Part shown: positions 23,000-36,140 of the stretch, in pieces
Numbering within the stretch: position 1 is the first letter of the stretch
Layout of the letters: every line of letters begins with the position of its first letter
NCBI GenBank assembly: GCA_035048495.1
Contig: CM068541.1
Coordinates: 3,293,929-3,357,928, forward strand
Reading direction: 5' to 3'
Source: Euptelea pleiosperma
Lineage: Eukaryota; Streptophyta; Magnoliopsida; Ranunculales; Eupteleaceae
DNA length: 64,000 bases
Translations under genes and position numbers: made by a program
The notes under the pieces: model-generated
What the model was told of the DNA's origin: nothing
Seen by the model: only the letters and a program-made list of their open reading frames with translations
Database searches by the model: none

Positions 23000-25900
23000 C
23001 TAAACCCGCATCCTTTTTCTTTGACTACCCTCTTCAGTATTTCCCTGCAGATCAAGAAAAGGAAACAAATATTACTTTTAAGAAGGTAGTACACATTAAA
23101 AAATAAATACACATTACAAAATATATACTTCTAAAAACAAAAGTACACTTAAAATTAAATAATTTAAATTTTAGACACTGTACACATATCACTACGATAG
23201 GCAATGACTGTACACATAAACAATAAACAATTTAACATATAACACCAAATAGATGCTCTATAAATATTAAAATAACAATCAATCCTGCTGATCTAATGAC
23301 GGATATGCTGGTTCTCAAATTCCTTTATGCATCACAAACACAAGAATAATTCCAGAACACAACTTGGTACTTCTAATGGTACAAAATAGAGGAAGAAACT
23401 TTTACCCTAAAAAAAGGAGAAAATAGAAAGAGCAAGATTCGCATACCCCTTCATCTAGTCCAAAATCTTCAGGGGAAATGACTGTAGACTCGGACCTACA
23501 CTTAGCATGCACAATAGGACCCAACTGAGACCTATCCATGCCTTCTGTTGATCCATCAGGCCCATTCAGATACACAGCCCCTTTATACATCCACTCCTCG
23601 GTCTCGTCACTATAAAAATCATCAAAAGGCTCTCCACACAGCGCACATACGTTCTGATTCTCATCAGCAGGAACAGCCATTTCTTCATCGTCTTTTTTTT
23701 CTACAACAGCTTCAGGGGGCAAAAACCCAGGAACAGCATCAGTTCCTAATGTCTCTGCACCACTGAGCCACACACTGGTACTAACAAACCACTTGCGAGA
23801 GGGCTTCTGTTTACGGCCTCTAGATATCCGATTTTTGGTCACATGCCAATCCATGTGACTACTGTGCTCCTCTTGGCACTTGAAACGTAGACCACATGTT
23901 GTGCACTGTCTTGGAAGATCAGCATACAGAGCTTTTATTGCAGACTCGTGCCGTACCTTAAGAAGATCTGGATTAAATTCAACTCCTACAGAATCCTGAA
24001 AGATCAGATCACTTGCTTGAGATACTTACATTGCATAAGCAGGGACAATAACACTTGAAAAAGAGAACCGGACAAAAAAAGGAAAACTGTAAATCAAGGT
24101 ACCTGAACTGAACCTGGTGTTGTTAATGAGATCAAACCTTGAGCCACGAGAGAACTAATCAGACCCGAAAACGCACTGCCTACTGGTGGGTGAGATGCAA
24201 TGGAACCCATATTTTGAGACGTGGGTCCCATCTGCGATGAGGCAGGAGGAGGCCCAGGAGGTAGTGGAGGTAAAGCTCCCCCCTGCAATTGCAATGAGGT
24301 ATTTGGTACACTGTGGATTGTTACAGATGAAGGCGGCATCCCAGGTATTTGATTTAACGAAATTGTATTAATAACAGCACTGTGCCCTTGTGGAGTATGT
24401 TTATGATTCAAGGGTTGTGCCACTAAACGAGATGAAACCTGAGCTGAGTTTGACGGAATAAAACTATCTCGAGCCTCCTGAAGCAATTGTGGCTGTAAAA
24501 GAGCAGCTTGTCCCTGGCTTCGATGATTCAAAGAAATCAACCCAGCTTGTTGATTAGGCAACTGCAGCAGCTTATTTGAACTTAGGTCTTTCCTTTCAAC
24601 AGCATCTAACTGCTGCCGAGGCAAAATCAATGACTTATTTGGGCCTTGATTCATGAGTGACTTGTTAGCATCCATGAAATCAAACTGACCTTTTATCTGC
24701 TTCTGTTGCGGAAGAATGGATATCATAGGCAGCGGTTGAGATTTATGCACATTCACCGGAGGCCATATCAGTGGGGCCATGGAAGGTGAATGAGGCCTTT
24801 GTCCCAAATGCTTCTCCACCTCCACATTCAATGAGTCAGAGCTTGAAGATCCCATTCTGGACATTACGCTTGAGAGCCTCTGGAATTGTGCTTCAGTATC
24901 CGGAACATTATCGAACAGAGAAGGCATTTTCTGACCAGAGGGTCGATCTATTCCCGTTGCTGGAAAAGACATCTGAACAGGCCTTCTACTTTCTTTGGTG
25001 TTGCGTTGTTGTTGTGAAGATTGGGTGAAGTGGTGCGGTAAATTCCAGGGCTCTTGAGAATAATGAGGACCCTGAACCTGAGTTACCTCATTTCGAGTTC
25101 CTGGACCGCCCAAAATTTTCTTACTCAGAGAACCACGGCCAGGCTGCAAGAAACACATGTAACCTTTCACATTGTGAGCTCAAAATTGGAAGTTCTATTC
25201 TTAACTCATAAAAAACAATTGAGAAAAAAAACGTAATGAATTTTCATTAGATAGACAATCTATCCCTAATTGTCAAAAGAAAAAAAGCATGGGCCTTGCC
25301 ACCCAGGAACCACCAAATGCCCCTCAAACAACCTTTGGCATGAAAAGCAAGCTCTTAAATTAACAGAATAACTGACAATTTCAAAATCCCAAATTTTAAA
25401 CTCAGCATTGGACTGGAAATTTTAGCATGACTAATACAACTGATGTGTATACCAATATAACTAAATAACAAACACATTCGGTGTACAATGTCAGTTGGAT
25501 TCTTGTATTATCCATTAACAATGCCTAATATCAAACAGATGCTTAAAAAGAAAACAAGATGAAGAGTCATACACCCAGGATAGAGATCCCATCTTCAGTG
25601 ATAACAGCAGAATCATCCCCCATAGGCAGCTGAGATTGCCTAGGCCAATTGCCCCTTCTGAAATCAGGTTCCAAAAGTGCAGCTGTTGGTCTTCCTAAGC
25701 CAGTTCTTGTGCTTAAGCTTCCAAGAGGGAGATCGGATGGAATGAGATCATTACTCCTATTACGGTCTGCTAAAGTTGGGCTCATATCTTCCCAAACGTA
25801 TTCTTCTTCTTCAGTATTCTGCCATCTTCTCATAGTTGCCTCACTGTTTATGCCATTTACATCAAGCCGCTCAAGCTTCAGATTCTTCTTGTTCGGAGTG

Positions 25901-28900
25901 CTTTTCCCTCTGTTATTTCCATAAGCATCAATTAAAGCTCTTGGCCTTTGCTGATCACATCCATTACTGAGGTTGTATGCACTAAAAGTTTCTAGCCGCT
26001 GAGGGTTATCATCCGACCAATGTCTTATCCACAAATCATTCTTCTCCCCATCCCTTTCACTCACTCTGCCAGGTCCATATTCAAATCGAGAATGAGATGG
26101 AGAGGCCCTTTCAACAGCCCTTCCAGGAGAACTGTTTCTAACAAACCCATCACCTGATGGTGATAAAGACCTAGCAGGCCCTATTCTTGAAGGAGAGGAG
26201 GACCTTAAAAGCCTAGATTTTGAAGGGAGTAGCCTTTCAGCTCCACCTATAGAAGATGTTAGGGCCACTATTCCAGGCGAGCCTAATCTTCGGGGCCCAA
26301 CCTGTGGGGAGATAACCTCTGCATGATCAATATCATATTCACCATAGCCAATGGCAGGTTTTTGTCCATATGTCTGTAGACTTGAAGAAATTCCTCTGGA
26401 ATGTTGAATGTCCTGCAAGGGTAATAAATAAATCATATAGATTAGATGATAATATTAAATCCAATCATCTGCTAGTAAGACGCTGATGATAATGCAGAGA
26501 TCATCTAAAAAAAACAAACAAAGAGTGTATAAACAAGAAGACGTGTCCAGTAAACTTGTCTTATAAGAGAACATGCATAGGAAACTAATTCACATGTCTA
26601 AGCTTTATTCACGGAGAACTGATAAGCGAAGGATTGAAATTGCACACATGGAATTTCGGAGAAGCTCCAGACCATCCTTTGGGACTTGCGGAAGCATTTC
26701 TCTCCATTCTTTCTCCTTCAAAGGCTGTCATGCGTGCAGCACTATTGTTGGGATCTCTTTCGCGCATCTGCAAGCACAGACTGTTGCCACTCAGAGCACT
26801 TAGAAAATGCTCAAATTATGTGCTACATCCCAAACAGCCAACAACTCATATTGCAGGTGAGATTTCCAATCCAACAAATTAATTAGAAGGGGTTTCTAAG
26901 GTCCCTACTCAGTAGACCGGAAATGGTTAGCCAATGCATGGCTGTACAACTGACATACATGCCTGGAGTGGGAGCCACCATTCAAGGGGCTCACCTTTGT
27001 GGTCACCTGCTAGAATGATCTTCGATAATATGCTAGATAATATCAGAACAAAAAATGAAGTCTCAATTTTCACACAATATAGAAATATATTGCATTTGTA
27101 TTTCCTGTCCTATTTCTTTAGCACGGTCATTAGATTATGATTCACGTTTATTATAAGTCTTACACTTGTTTGGTTGAATCATCAAATAATGCAATCTGAC
27201 CATGTTCCTGTCAAACTATGAACAAAGAACACATGTAAATACGCAACAAATGCATATCCTACATTCATAATAAGGGCCGGGTACTCTGGGCTGACACAAC
27301 ACTGATAAGATTTTCACACTTGGCCCACGTGGCAAGTTCAAGCCCAATTTTACTCCACTTAGCAAAAAAGGAGAGATCTCTACATTTTTTTTCTTATTAG
27401 ATAATTAAAATTTTCAAGGACCCGGTCGTAGGGGAAAAAGTGCAACACATGGTAGGGTATGGGAGTAATGTGGACAAGGCACTATCCATGTTGCCAATCC
27501 AAATGAGCATTTCTCAAATAGACAGTTTTGCCACATCAGCATTTCATGTGGCGGGCATCTTAACAGGGTATGAAGTCTGGGACAACCCACAAAACCTTTT
27601 CCCTACATAATAAACAAAGATCATATATAAATTTGTAGCTTGCCCCTAAGGGAATACCCAAATACGTGGCTGGTAAATAGTCAAGACCACACCCCAGAAT
27701 ACCATCCAAGTCGACAATGTTCTCAACTTCTTCCACTTCAAACACCTTGTTCTTGACGAAATTAACCCGTAAGCCCGACACAGCATCAAAACAACAGAGA
27801 AGACCTCTTAAGAACCTAAGCTAAGGAACTGAAACCCTAAGGAAAACAAGAGTATCACTGGAGATGGGAAATTGCAAGAACGCCTTCGCCCACCACAAAA
27901 CCTTCTAACTCTGTGCCTTCCATAGCTCTAGAAACCATTCTCCCCAAGGCCTCCACCACTACACTAAACATGAAAGGAGACAACGAATCCTCTTGTCTAA
28001 GCCCCCTCTAACTTCTAATGTAGCCAACTGGAGACCCATTAACTAATATGGAAAAGAATGTCAATGAGATATATTTCCATATCCACCTCCTCCACTTCTC
28101 TCCAAGGCCCATCCTATCGAGAAAATAGTCCAAGAATCTCAAGTTAACATAATCATATGCCTTCTCCATGTCAATTTTGCAAACAATCCCAAATACCCCC
28201 ACCCTGGCCCTGGAATCTATGCACTCATTAGCTATAAGAACTTCATCCATAATTTGTCTAACCTTAACAAAAGATCCTTGAGCTAGCGAGATCGCCAGGA
28301 CAAAACCTTCCGAATTCTTATAGCTAACGTCTTGGCCAAAATCGTGTACACACTTCCCACCAAGCTAATAGGTTTGTACCTCAAAATATCTACCACCCAT
28401 TGTTTTTTTTGAATCAGAGCAATAAAGAACTGTTGGGGGTGTAATCCAAGTAACCATCCTTTTGAAATTCTAGCACCACCTTCATGAAGTCTGGGACAAC
28501 TACATCCCAACATCGCTTGAAGAAAGGCAAATGAAAACCATTTAGTCCGAGGGCTTTATCTCCTGCTAGCGCATAAATGGAGCTCACTTCCCCCTCAAAA
28601 GGTCTATTCATCCAAGCACGATCCTCTGAACTGATACGGTAAAAATGTAAACCATCCAAAAATGGTCTAAAAGTTGGTTCGGGATACAACTTCGAATAAT
28701 AATCAACCACTTCCTTCCTGATACTATCATCATCCTCCAGAATGTTGTCTTGGACCTCAAGGCGAGCTATGTAATATTGCATTCTCTGTGAGCATTCGCT
28801 ATTCTATGGAAGAATTTTGTATTGTGGTCACCCTCCTTCAACCGACTTTAGATTTCTGTTTCCAGTTGATTTCCTCCATCTTCACCAAATGCTAATATTC

Positions 28901-31394
28901 TGCTTTTGAGATTGACTCTCCTACTCTGATTCGGTAATGACGAAGGATGATCTTCCTCTTTTCTGTAAATCAAAGAGATTTCCTCAAGCACATAAGCATT
29001 CCTCTGATCTACCCTACCAAACTCTTCCCAATCCCACTGATTTATCTTATCTTCCACTACTTTATCCTCAAGCACAAAATCCCTTAACTCGTTTCCATGT
29101 GGGCCCCACAAAGGTGTGCCACACACATGCATATATTCCAACATTCTAACCTTATAAAACTAAATAGTGGTTGTACATGGGTGGAAGACCTTCTACTAGT
29201 GGTTGTTCATGGGTTTACTATATAGTTTGCTTGTGTGATGGATTAATATTTGGGGAATTTTTATATTAGTTAGAACCTTTGGGATCATTTGATTGGTTGG
29301 AACCTTAGATCGTGGTCCATTCTGCTATTTCAGGTTTATTTTTAATTATTTATGGGAATGTATATGTACAATTTCAATTTTTTTCTGGAATTAGCAGTTG
29401 CAGTTCTCAAATGGGTCAGACTCTCCTAACATTTTGATTAAAAAGAGGATATTTTGGATTGACAATAAAACATGAACTCATGCGTGATCAAGCACTTGCA
29501 ATACACTGATCTCAAATCTGCGGTTGAACTCATAGATTTAGGTTGTCCAATTAACAGGCCAATAGAACACACAGATTTGATGATCCTAACCATCTGATGA
29601 ATCACATCTTTTTTGTATGCTGAAAAAGAAAACACAAATATTAAAATATTGTTTTAGTGCACATAAATACATATATATATATATATGAGAGACAGAGAGA
29701 GATCCTCATGGAACTTACATCTACCACCGTTGATTGTTCAAATTGACACCTTGCCTCCAAGTATTTTGGATTGACATGTATACCATGAGCTGGACGAGGA
29801 GATGGAGATTCAGAAGATCTCAAAGCTGTCAAGCCAGAAGACTGTTGGTTCACGGGGGGAGAGAACTGTAGTTTGACCTCAATCTTGCGAAGTACTGAAG
29901 GTGGGAATACTGCTGACCAGGTCCCAAAGAGGTGGCGCATGGCAGGATGCAAGTTAGGGTTAACTTGCATGTATGCCTCACAAAACACCTTGGCCAAAGA
30001 TAAATAGAATGGACATTAGAATCCTAAAATTTGAAAAAAAATCAGAGCAAATAATTGGAAAAAAATTTCATGCATCATATATTGTAGTCCACTCACCTCG
30101 GGGAGGCGGGAAGCAAAGTACCTCACGTATTCACGCCCAATGTTCTTTACAATACTATCCAGAAGATATAAAGAAGGCAACTTCTGCTCAACCGGAACCT
30201 GCAAAAGACAAGTACCATAGAATGAAAATCGAAGCAAGCAAAATAAATAACAAATACAAACAACTCCCCAGTAATGCAAGTAGTTCCCACTCGATAAAGA
30301 AATCTGGTGCTAAAAGACCACGGTTTTAAAATACCTCCGAAGAAAGAAGGTACTCAATGCAGACATTAATCTCTCGTAATTAAGAAAGCAGGGTTGCCCT
30401 AGGTAGAACCAAGCAGTAAAGGAGCAAACTACCATGAATCTAAAAAGGAGAAGTTATAGAAACGCTTTGAACACAAACTCTGAATCTGAAGAGAGAATCG
30501 TCACACAACGCTTTACCAAATTTTGAGTTACTAGTACAGATTATATAAACCCTAATGTGATGTTTCATTTGTAGAATCAATCAATTAGGTATATCCCTGG
30601 ATTTACAAGTGCTCAAGTAATGGGGATGACCATTACTCTTGAAAAGTTTTAGTAAGATTTCAAGTATACATTACCATCTTCGTATAGTTGAAAGGCAGAT
30701 GTGCAATTTAGTTTATTATAAAAGTATATATTGCTATGTTCATGCTGGCATTGGTCCGGGTGCAGCGCTGCAAGAAATCTATGATGGTGCCAATACCATC
30801 ATGGTTCAAGTTGGCTTACATGTTAACCGATAGCATAGCTACTCAGTAAGTTATTTTACAATTCTAAGTGTTTCTCTCAAAGAAATAAACCCCTGAACAT
30901 TACTAAAGGAACTGATTACGAAAAGCGACAGCCCAGAATTTCCAATAAATAAACAAAAAAAATTCCTCAAAGGATACATAAATTTCGCAAAACACAAACC
31001 CCAATCGTACCGAGTAGATATGTACCTCGATGATTCGGGCGCAAATTGCATCAGCAATGCCCTCCCCATGCTCCCTCTGCTCTCCAGCGATAATCGTAAG
31101 TTCTGTAATAATAGGCTTCGAATTGTAAGTAAGCTCCGACAAAACAACTTCGTAAAGCCGAATGATCTCTTCAGTGCTTGGTGCTGGAACGTCGTCATCG
31201 TCTTCGTCGTCCGAAACTCTCAATTCCTCTTCTCTCTCCTTCAACAGAGCCCTAAATCGATCGAGAATCGGTGGAGGAGGCTTTTGGATCAGCTCTGAGG
31301 GCATGACTTTGTTGTTGCTGCTTGGACCAACACGCTCTTGTAGAAACCCTAGATTTCTAGGGTTTTCTCTGGAGACGAACCTCTCTTCTTCCAT
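23000..31394 (-). CDS. PCFS4: PCF11-like pre-mRNA cleavage and polyadenylation factor (PCFS4 type)
   Basis: Component of the cleavage factor that couples RNA polymerase II C-terminal domain (CTD) binding to 3'-end cleavage; Arabidopsis PCFS4 is known to affect FCA processing and flowering time. Seven exons: 31026-31394, 30097-30198, 29719-29988, 25573-26412, 24103-25143, 23447-23995, 23000-23044. The total is 1071 codons plus a TAG stop, and all junctions are phase 0. The start [11 protein letters not shown] lies in CCATGG context. Residues about 75-210 form the CTD-interaction domain ([46 protein letters not shown]). The middle is Ser/Pro/Gln-rich and disordered ([18 protein letters not shown]). 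Two zinc-binding modules follow: C905/C908/H921/H925 (CTTCGLRF...HMDWH) and CALCGEPF...HAKC. The C-terminus is basic ([11 protein letters not shown]). Longer than Arabidopsis PCFS4 (about 800 aa) mainly through the disordered exons. Intron 3 contains a dead LINE. Confidence 0.93.
27545..29150 (-). mobile_element. L1-type LINE fragment (ORF2 reverse transcriptase), degenerate
   Basis: Minus-strand reading pieces run in ORF2 order. First, at 29144-28848, is a linker after the endonuclease ([16 protein letters not shown]). Then come the RT entry region at 28782-28414 ([19 protein letters not shown]), [21 protein letters not shown] at about 28400-28340, [20 protein letters not shown] at about 28190-28130, and [20 protein letters not shown] at about 28010. 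The piece [10 protein letters not shown] lies at about 27650. Frame changes separate them. The catalytic F/YADD box expected near 27860 is deleted: HLQ is followed directly by a frameshifted DTLVF. It lies in PCFS4 intron 3, sense to the gene, and is 5'-truncated. Confidence 0.82.
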
Positions 31395-31704
31395 GGCAGT
31401 TTTGATTGGGTTTTCAGGATTTCAAGTTTATTTTTTCGCGAAAGGGTAAAAAGGGATTTTGTGTTACTTCTAAAGTCGCCATTAAAGAGGTCCAAAACAG
31501 AGGGAGAGGGATAGATTGCGAGGAGAGAAAGGGGAAACTGTTATGTTATGGATTCCCTCTGCCGTTCTTATTTTGCTAAAAAGGGGGTTTCTCACTTTCT
31601 CCTACACTGCTATTTTCTTGTGAGAAATTTAATTTATCGCGCTAATATTCAATGAAATTTCCCTGGTCTTCAATACAATATTTACGTTTCCATATTTACG
31701 GGGT

Positions 31705-32089
31705 GAGTAAGACTTGCCTGACCAACCGTGATCAGGTTATTACGTGACCAACCACAATATAATCCACGTGGTAATTTATTTATTAGAGGACACTGACCGT
31801 ATAGATGTTTGACCAATCTGTAAGTGGACCTACAAACCAAAAATCAGCTGATTAGTGATTTTAAACCTTTGGATATTTGTACGGAAATAATGGTAAATAA
31901 TGCTCAAAATTCCTACGGTTAAAATCAATCAACGGAAATGACTTCAACTAACACTTAGAAATCACTGATCAGGTTGATTTTGAGTTTGTAGGTCTACTTA
32001 GAGATTGGCCAAACATCTATACGGTCAGTGTCCAATAATAAATTGCCACGTGGCTTATATTATGTATGGGAGGTCAGGCAACTCTTACT
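31705..32089. mobile_element. MULE-like MITE copy with G-box arms (PCFS4 promoter side)
   Basis: Left end GAGTAAGACTTGCCTGACC, right end GGTCAGGCAACTCTTACT, forming terminal inverted repeats. The interior has the arm motif CTACAAACCAAAAATCAG and its inverted partner. CCACGTGG occurs at 31764 and 32046. It starts 311 bp upstream of the PCFS4 ATG. Flanks do not show a clear 9-bp duplication, probably because a second copy abuts it. Confidence 0.65.
31764..31771. promoter_or_regulatory. G-box core CCACGTGG carried by the MITE upstream of PCFS4
   Basis: Perfect palindrome containing CACGTG, about 370 bp upstream of the PCFS4 start codon and inside a MITE arm. G-boxes bind plant bZIP and bHLH factors; function here is inferred only. 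Confidence 0.35.
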
Positions 32090-32577
32090 TAGTAAACCTT
32101 TGATGACGGGCCTGTCATCGGTCTCCTCAATGACAGGGCCAATACGAGCCACGAGAACTCTAATCCTATGGATGTTTGGCCAACCCCTAGGTGGACCTAC
32201 AAACCAAAATTAGCTTGATTAATGATTTCATACTTTGGATCTTTGTACCTCAAATAATGGTCAACAATTCTAAAATTTCACACCGTTAAAATCAACCTAT
32301 GAAAATAACTCCAATCCAATGCCAAGAAATCACTAATCGGGCCAATTTTTGGTTTGTAGGCCCAATAACAAAAAAAAATCTGCCCAATTAGTGATTTCTA
32401 GGCATTGGATTGGAGTTATTTTCACGGGTTGTTTTTAACGGTGCTAAATTTTAGAATTATTGACCATTATTTGAGCTTTTTTTTTTTTTTTTTTTCCCTC
32501 CAAAAGGTTCGAGAAACATCACATTGCGCCTTTGTCATCGAGGCCGATGACAGGACGCTGTCATCAAACTTCTACTC
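32090..32577. mobile_element. Second MULE-like MITE copy abutting the first
   Basis: Left end AGTAAACCTTTGATGACGGG, right end CATCAAACTTCTACTC; internal halves are inverted around a T-rich centre at 32478-32495. The end sequence matches the mini element at 43139-43200. Confidence 0.55.
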
Positions 32578-34316
32578 GGGGTAGTATCGTGGAATGTATA
32601 TGGTGGTGTTGCACGCAGCTTGATATGGCCATAGATGGTCAATCTGGACCATCGATTTAGTGAACTAACTGTTAAACATGAGCCAAACCTTCGATTTGTA
32701 TCTGTTTGTAAAATCCATTTGTTGTCTGATCGATCATGAGGTTGAGATGATTTTAGAAAATTTGATCCGCATAATTGACTGACAAGTTGGTTGGCCAGGA
32801 ACACTCTCGATGCAACCCGGCTCCACCAACTCCTCTTCAAGTGACGAAAGCACCATCCTGAGTGTGTGTACTCAGGTACAGTGTAGCATACATTCTCTTT
32901 TGATAAAAGGACGAGGAATGGTCACAGTCAGTTTATCCAACGGTCAGAAAAGTATAATATATGGTCCTGAGGATGACACATGGTTATCGACGTAGAAGAT
33001 CTTCGTGTGTCGAATTGTGGGTCCTACTCCTATCAAGTGTGCAGCTATGACATGGAGGTAAGTCTGTCTTTTAAGTATGATATCGCGATACGGTACGGGA
33101 GATCTCACGTACAGGTTTTCTTTTCTTAAAGAGCTCATTTTCGTTCGAACTTGTTGCTCCGTCTTCGTTGAAACAGGATTTCAAGCAGCAACCAACCTGG
33201 AGAGGTAAATCATCCTTTTTCTCTCGATCTTTCTTACAGGTTTTCTTTCTGTATAACCTGTTTGGATCACCAAATTGGTCTCCAGAAAGACATTTTTAAG
33301 AGCTTTTTTTGGGGGAAATATCTTTTAATTTGGCGCAAAATTAACGGTCCAAACAGGCCTCATCTTGTATGGTTTTCAGTGGAAAATATTGATTTTCTAT
33401 TGTTATTTCCATTTTTTTCCCAATTTTGTATATTTTCTTGAGAAGTAGTAATAATTTGGTTTTCATTTATTCATTGATGAACTTGTACATGAATCCTTGA
33501 GTAACTGAGTTGACTCGCCCAAATCATATCCGGGAGATGTGAGTCTGAGTCATGAGTAGCTCTAGTGTTCAAAATCTAGTTCTGAAAGTAAAGATGGGCT
33601 TTTGTTACATGGAGGTGTATGGTGTGTACTTGTTAGGTTTTCCGCTAATTTATCAATCAGCAGCTAAGTCATCATAATGTGTAAAATTCCCATTATTTAG
33701 GGTTTGTTCGGTAACGAATATAATTTGCTCGCCTAGGTAGGAAACAAAATTTTGCTATGGGGTTCACTAGTGCAGACTTTTGTTCAGAAGAGCATAGAAT
33801 GGGCGCCCTGTGGGGGACGGACATGTAATATCGCCTTGCCCACACTCCCTAAAATCAAGTCTGATCCAAACACCATTACAATGGCGTCCCCATTAAACTC
33901 GCCGACACACGAAACCCCCTTAAAATAATATACTTGGTGTAAGAGTAGTTCAGTGCTTGTACAATTCATTTTATATTTGTTTTGAATTCTTTTTTCTTTG
34001 TCCCACATTAATTTCTTTCTGATTTATCTATCTCCTTCAACCCAAAATGGTGGACGATGTGGTAGCCCCAAATTCAGCTGATTAGATTACTGCAATCATC
34101 TGATCAAATACAATTTTTTTGGTCCAAATGAAACCAATTATTGAATGGTTAGGATCATCTCAGAGATGGTGTTTTGGGTTCTGGAAATTGACAGTTCAAA
34201 TTGATGAATATGAGCACAATGTGTATAGTATATGCCTCAATCATACTTGTATTATGTTAGTTACTCATTAAAAACTTTGTATCAGGTTTCATCTTTAAAA
34301 TTCTAGCATCTAGACA

Positions 34317-35947
34317 ATGGAATCAAGTTGTGCACTGGAGTCCAATGCTAAACGCCAACAAATTTTTGACGCACACAATACGAGTGAGACTCCTGATCGA
34401 ATCAGCAGTTTACCGGAAAGCATTCTTCAGCACATTCTATCCTTCCTTCCAACGAAATTTGTTGTACAGACCAGCATTTTATCAAGAAGATGGAGATACC
34501 TATGGACCTCAATGCCCACTCTAGACTTTGATGATGGGCTCTTTCCTTTGCCACAAGGGATTGATGGATATCCAGTGAAGAACACGAGCTTTATGAATTT
34601 TGTGGATACAGTACTGCTGCTCCATGACATGTCATATATACAGAGATTCCGTCTCACTTGTTTCGACTGTGACTCTCATGCCAATACATGGATCTCTGTT
34701 GCGATAAAGCACAATGTGCAAGAGCTAGATCTTGACATCCCCAAAAATTCCATCGAGTTGCCCCACTGTCTTTTCACTTGTGAGTCGCTAGTGGTATTGA
34801 AATTGAACTTGTACTGCTCCGACCTTACACCCCCTACTTCCATTAATTTTACGAGGCTGAAAACCCTTCATCTTGATTCAGTTATATTTTCGGAGAATGA
34901 CTCAATTCGGAAACTTCTTTCTAGCTGCCCAATTCTTGAAAATTTGATTATGATAGGATGCGGATGGGGAGATCACGAGGTTATTGATGTTTCTCCTCCC
35001 ACTGTTAGGAATTTGTCTATTGATGGTTCTCCATGGGGAATATGTGTTGATGGTGTTGTGAGTGACTGTAAGATCAAGATCTCGATCCCAAATCTTGTAT
35101 CACTCAAGTACATAGACTACTTGGCGCAGGACTACTCTCTAGAGAACCTAATGTCTCTGGTCGATGCATTTATCGACATTAGAATTGGAAGGATTCATCG
35201 GGGTGAGAGGTATGAAAGATCTGGTCACCGTGTGAGTAAGCTCCTTAGAGGGGTTTCTACTGCAAGAGTTCTAACATTATCTGATTCGAGTATTGAGGTA
35301 TGCTCCATATTTTAGCAATCCCAAATCTGTCTAGGAAAAGCTTTGTCATTGTATACAAAAAGGTTTTGTTTGATTATTAATTAGTGGATTATATTCTTCA
35401 TGTACCAAGCTTCTCTCTGAAGCACCAGATTTGTTGGAATGCCTGCCTACATTTCATAATCTCAACCATTTGACGTTCACTTCAGGCAGAAACAAAGAGC
35501 ATTTCCGAGTGATTGCCTGCTTACTTCAGAGCTCTCCTATTCTAGAATCTCTGGTCGTAGAAATTGAGGTAATTACAGAGCAGTTCTGATTTCAATTATT
35601 GTCATTGAAGCCATTGAGTTTGTTGTGGAGCAGTACACACCGTATAACTTCTGGTTCTGATTATTTTGTAGCCATCCCCCAATTATGCCTGTCGGTTCTT
35701 CATGGAAGGTCGTGAATCACAAAAATTGCATTTGCAAAGTCTTGATCACCTCAAGGCAGTTAAGATCAGGTGCTTTGGGGGAACTGATGATGAACTCGAG
35801 TTCGTGGAAAGTCTTTCAAAAAATGCAAGTGTCATGGAGAGTATAATCATTGTCACAGAGGAAGATTTGGAGGAAATAATGGAGATCAGCGAGAAGCTAC
35901 TTATGCTTCCAAAGGCTTCCGCAAAATGTGTTATTTCATTATCTTAA
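34317..35947 (+). CDS. F-box/LRR/FBD protein (F-box gene 1)
   Basis: Putative substrate-recognition subunit of an SCF ubiquitin ligase; the target is unknown. Three exons: 34317-35297, 35410-35568, 35672-35947, giving 471 aa. The F-box is at about residues 25-70 (PDRISSLPESILQHILSFLP ... SILSRRWRYLWTSMP). Leucine-rich segments follow (VQELDLDIP, SLVVLKLNLY, LKTLHLDSVIF, CPILENLIMIGCGW). A C-terminal FBD domain is encoded by exon 3 (LKAVKIRCFGGTDDELEFVE ... MESIIIVTEEDLEEI ... LLMLPKASAKCVISL). Exon 2 uses a non-preferred AAG acceptor (ACCAAG before CTTCTC), but phase and family similarity support it. No stop or frameshift was seen, so the gene appears intact. Confidence 0.88.
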
Positions 35948-36140
35948 AAACTGGTGAGGGAATTTCCTGATCCTCTTCAATCTGTAAATGGATTTTTGTG
36001 AACATGTCTGCACATAACTTATTTAAATTCTCTTTTAATACCTTCGAAGAGAAATTTCTAAGGTTTTGGTTTGTTGTACTTCAGATGTTTGTTCTGCCTT
36101 ACGCTCTTCTTTGAGCTCTTGAAGAAGCGTGAACAATGGA

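Larger units (their letters stand above)
31395..34316. other. Intergenic between divergent PCFS4 and F-box gene 1
   Basis: Holds the PCFS4 5' UTR and promoter just above 31394 and two abutting MITE copies (31705-32577). A GTAAAT donor-like site after GGAGAG at about 33206 could end a 5'-UTR exon of the F-box gene, with an acceptor TTCTAG near 34308; this is speculative. Otherwise no gene is seen. Confidence 0.55.

Noticed and set aside
26573..26886. Overlapping short open frames in PCFS4 intron 3
   Set aside because: No domain, no splice support, overlapping in several frames; treated as intron.
29973..30329. Plus-strand open frame of 118 codons
   Set aside because: Overlaps PCFS4 exon 2 on the opposite strand; no recognisable domain.
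31695..32586. GGGGT on both outer flanks of the two abutting MITEs as a target duplication of a composite element
   Set aside because: Only 5 bp match, whereas the family gives 9-bp duplications; most likely chance.
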